Source: an archaeon (lineage in GTDB: Archaea > Nanobdellota > Nanobdellia > SCGC-AAA011-G17 > PNOQ01). From it: 52,157 nucleotides of DNA. Positions 51,356 through 52,157 of this stretch are shown piece after piece. Where the stretch lies: positions 1 to 52,157 of the forward strand of contig JABICB010000010.1 in the NCBI GenBank assembly GCA_018652475.1, written 5' to 3'. The notes below the pieces were generated by a model. That model was not told the DNA's origin, ran no database searches, and saw only the letters and a program-made list of their open reading frames with translations. The position numbers and the translations under genes are program-made. Each line of letters begins with the position of its first letter. The first letter of the stretch is position 1.

Positions 51356-52157
51356 TTATTTATTTGAGTTTAATGTTTCATGTATTATTGGAATAGTATT
51401 ACCTTTATCATCCTTAAATTTCTGATAATAATCTGAGGGATTGTTGTATAAATTCCCCCAATCTACTATGGTCGTGTCACTTACTGCACTCCGAGTATTA
51501 ATTATTGAAACTGATGCGTGTCCAGGAATATCATTCATTAAAATTTCAATACCCTCCAATCCTAATTTTTCTTTTGCATTACCCAATAGTATGCTTGTGA
51601 ATATTGCTTTTTCGTAACAAACAGATTTACCTTCAAAAAGCATAGTAGATAGTTCTGGAGCAATAAACATTAGGGAGCTGTGATGACCTTCCTTGGAAAA
51701 CATAGTATTAAGCATCGAGGTTACCTTGCCCAGTATCCCCTTCCTTAGATATGGCTTTGACCATGCCTCCCATTTTTCAGTCTTATCTTCTGTTTTTATC
51801 GCCCTATCATGATCATAATCAAATAAATCCCATGCAACTATTGTTGTTGTTTCTGCAATGACATAAAATGTTTCTAATGGGTCATCTATTTCTTCACTCA
51901 TAACAGTACCCATTATATCATTCATTAAAATCTCCGTATTTTCCCCTATATTTACACTTAAGGATCCGGCACCTACATCATAGCCCCCCATACCAGTTGG
52001 ATCAATTAAATTTAATGGATTATTATTAACATAAGAATAAGCATGATTTTCTTTTACTGGATCAACTGAAGTAAATCTTCCTGATTCAGAATCATAATAT
52101 CTAGCGCCAAAATAGTATAAGTTACTTTCATCTAATTCTTTTCCGGTTGCAAAACTA
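51356..52157 (-). CDS. RHS-repeat core protein with a transglutaminase-like C-terminal domain (5' end beyond the window)
   Basis: About 266 residues are visible, open to the window edge. The upstream-most part is the RHS core: GKELDESNLYYFGARYYDSE, then SGRFTSVDPVKENHAYSYVN and NNPLNLIDPTG. After the PTG, where polymorphic toxins usually change domain, comes a 210-residue domain. Counting from the Met at 51991, it has SVCYEKA (Cys125), PGHASVSI (His158) and IVDWGN (Asp177), the Cys-His-Asp order of transglutaminase-like/papain-like folds. A 17-base repeat encodes EILMNDI twice in this domain. No immunity gene is evident downstream. Confidence 0.7.
   Translation of the reverse strand, partial: SFATGKELDESNLYYFGARYYDSESGRFTSVDPVKENHAYSYVNNNPLNLIDPTGMGGYDVGAGSLSVNIGENTEILMNDIMGTVMSEEIDDPLETFYVIAETTTIVAWDLFDYDHDRAIKTEDKTEKWEAWSKPYLRKGILGKVTSMLNTMFSKEGHHSSLMFIAPELSTMLFEGKSVCYEKAIFTSILLGNAKEKLGLEGIEILMNDIPGHASVSIINTRSAVSDTTIVDWGNLYNNPSDYYQKFKDDKGNTIPIIHETLNSNK

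Overview
The window is AT-rich (roughly 30% G+C by eye) archaeal DNA. The evidence is a split RNA polymerase (B''/B' and A'/A''), TFB, EF-1alpha, EF-2, Kae1, Sm-like protein, S8e and L37e, leaderless genes with TATA boxes about 25-30 nt before the start codon, and tRNA genes without encoded CCA, one of them with an intron. A bacterial-type LeuRS, DUF5652/DUF5654-type small membrane proteins, a ...TGNA... motif in secreted proteins and many short orphan genes suggest a DPANN archaeon of the Woesearchaeota/Pacearchaeota type. That placement is inference; no marker phylogeny could be run.

Layout. The left edge (1-166, minus) is the secreted N-terminus of an RHS-repeat protein, and the right edge (51356-52157, minus) is the RHS core plus a C-terminal domain of such a protein, so both ends lie in the same repeat-prone gene type. 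243-3492 is mre11-rad50. It is followed by a small exported protein and a decayed second copy of the rad50 3' end next to tRNA-Pro. 4137-8932 holds tsaC/sua5, a membrane-anchored beta-sandwich protein and two adjacent non-Mre11 metallophosphoesterases. 8967-10086 is tRNA-Tyr (with intron), a membrane FKBP and a membrane JAMM protease. 10215-19408 is tRNA-Asp, tRNA-Lys and the RNA polymerase/ribosomal operon rpoH-B''-B'-A'-A''-L30e-nusA-S12-S7. 19439-21270 carries small zinc-type proteins and kae1.

21276-26907 is mostly on the minus strand: secreted proteins, a coiled-coil pair, TFB, S8e, L37e, LSm and an M50 protease. 26958-28174 has small exported or membrane proteins. 28220-32093 is EF-2, EF-1alpha and S10, the rest of the classical str cluster, displaced from S12-S7. 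32098-39387 is a patchwork of small orphan genes with glmS, tRNA-Ser, a cold-shock protein, a GH15 glucoamylase-like enzyme and a YkgJ-type protein. It includes a duplicated promoter and G+C-rich structured islands. 39388-40030 is a relic-rich gap containing a 51-nt copy (49 identical) of the pore-loop region of the AAA ATPase gene at 45 kb. 40031-51351 carries a DEAD helicase, a secreted EEP nuclease-like protein, an MFS transporter, the AAA ATPase, an alpha/beta hydrolase, a Nudix protein, LeuRS and a methyltransferase with an apparent frameshift.

How the genes work together: most recognised genes serve transcription, translation and tRNA t6A modification. tRNA genes sit directly in front of protein genes (tRNA-Tyr to FKBP-JAMM; tRNA-Asp/tRNA-Lys to RNA polymerase) with no visible second promoter, implying mixed tRNA-mRNA transcripts. 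The most unusual items are the RHS protein with a possible Cys-His-Asp C-terminal domain, the two partial gene copies (rad50 and AAA), the twin promoters and the large palindrome in front of EF-1alpha. No CRISPR array, intact insertion sequence or rRNA gene was seen.
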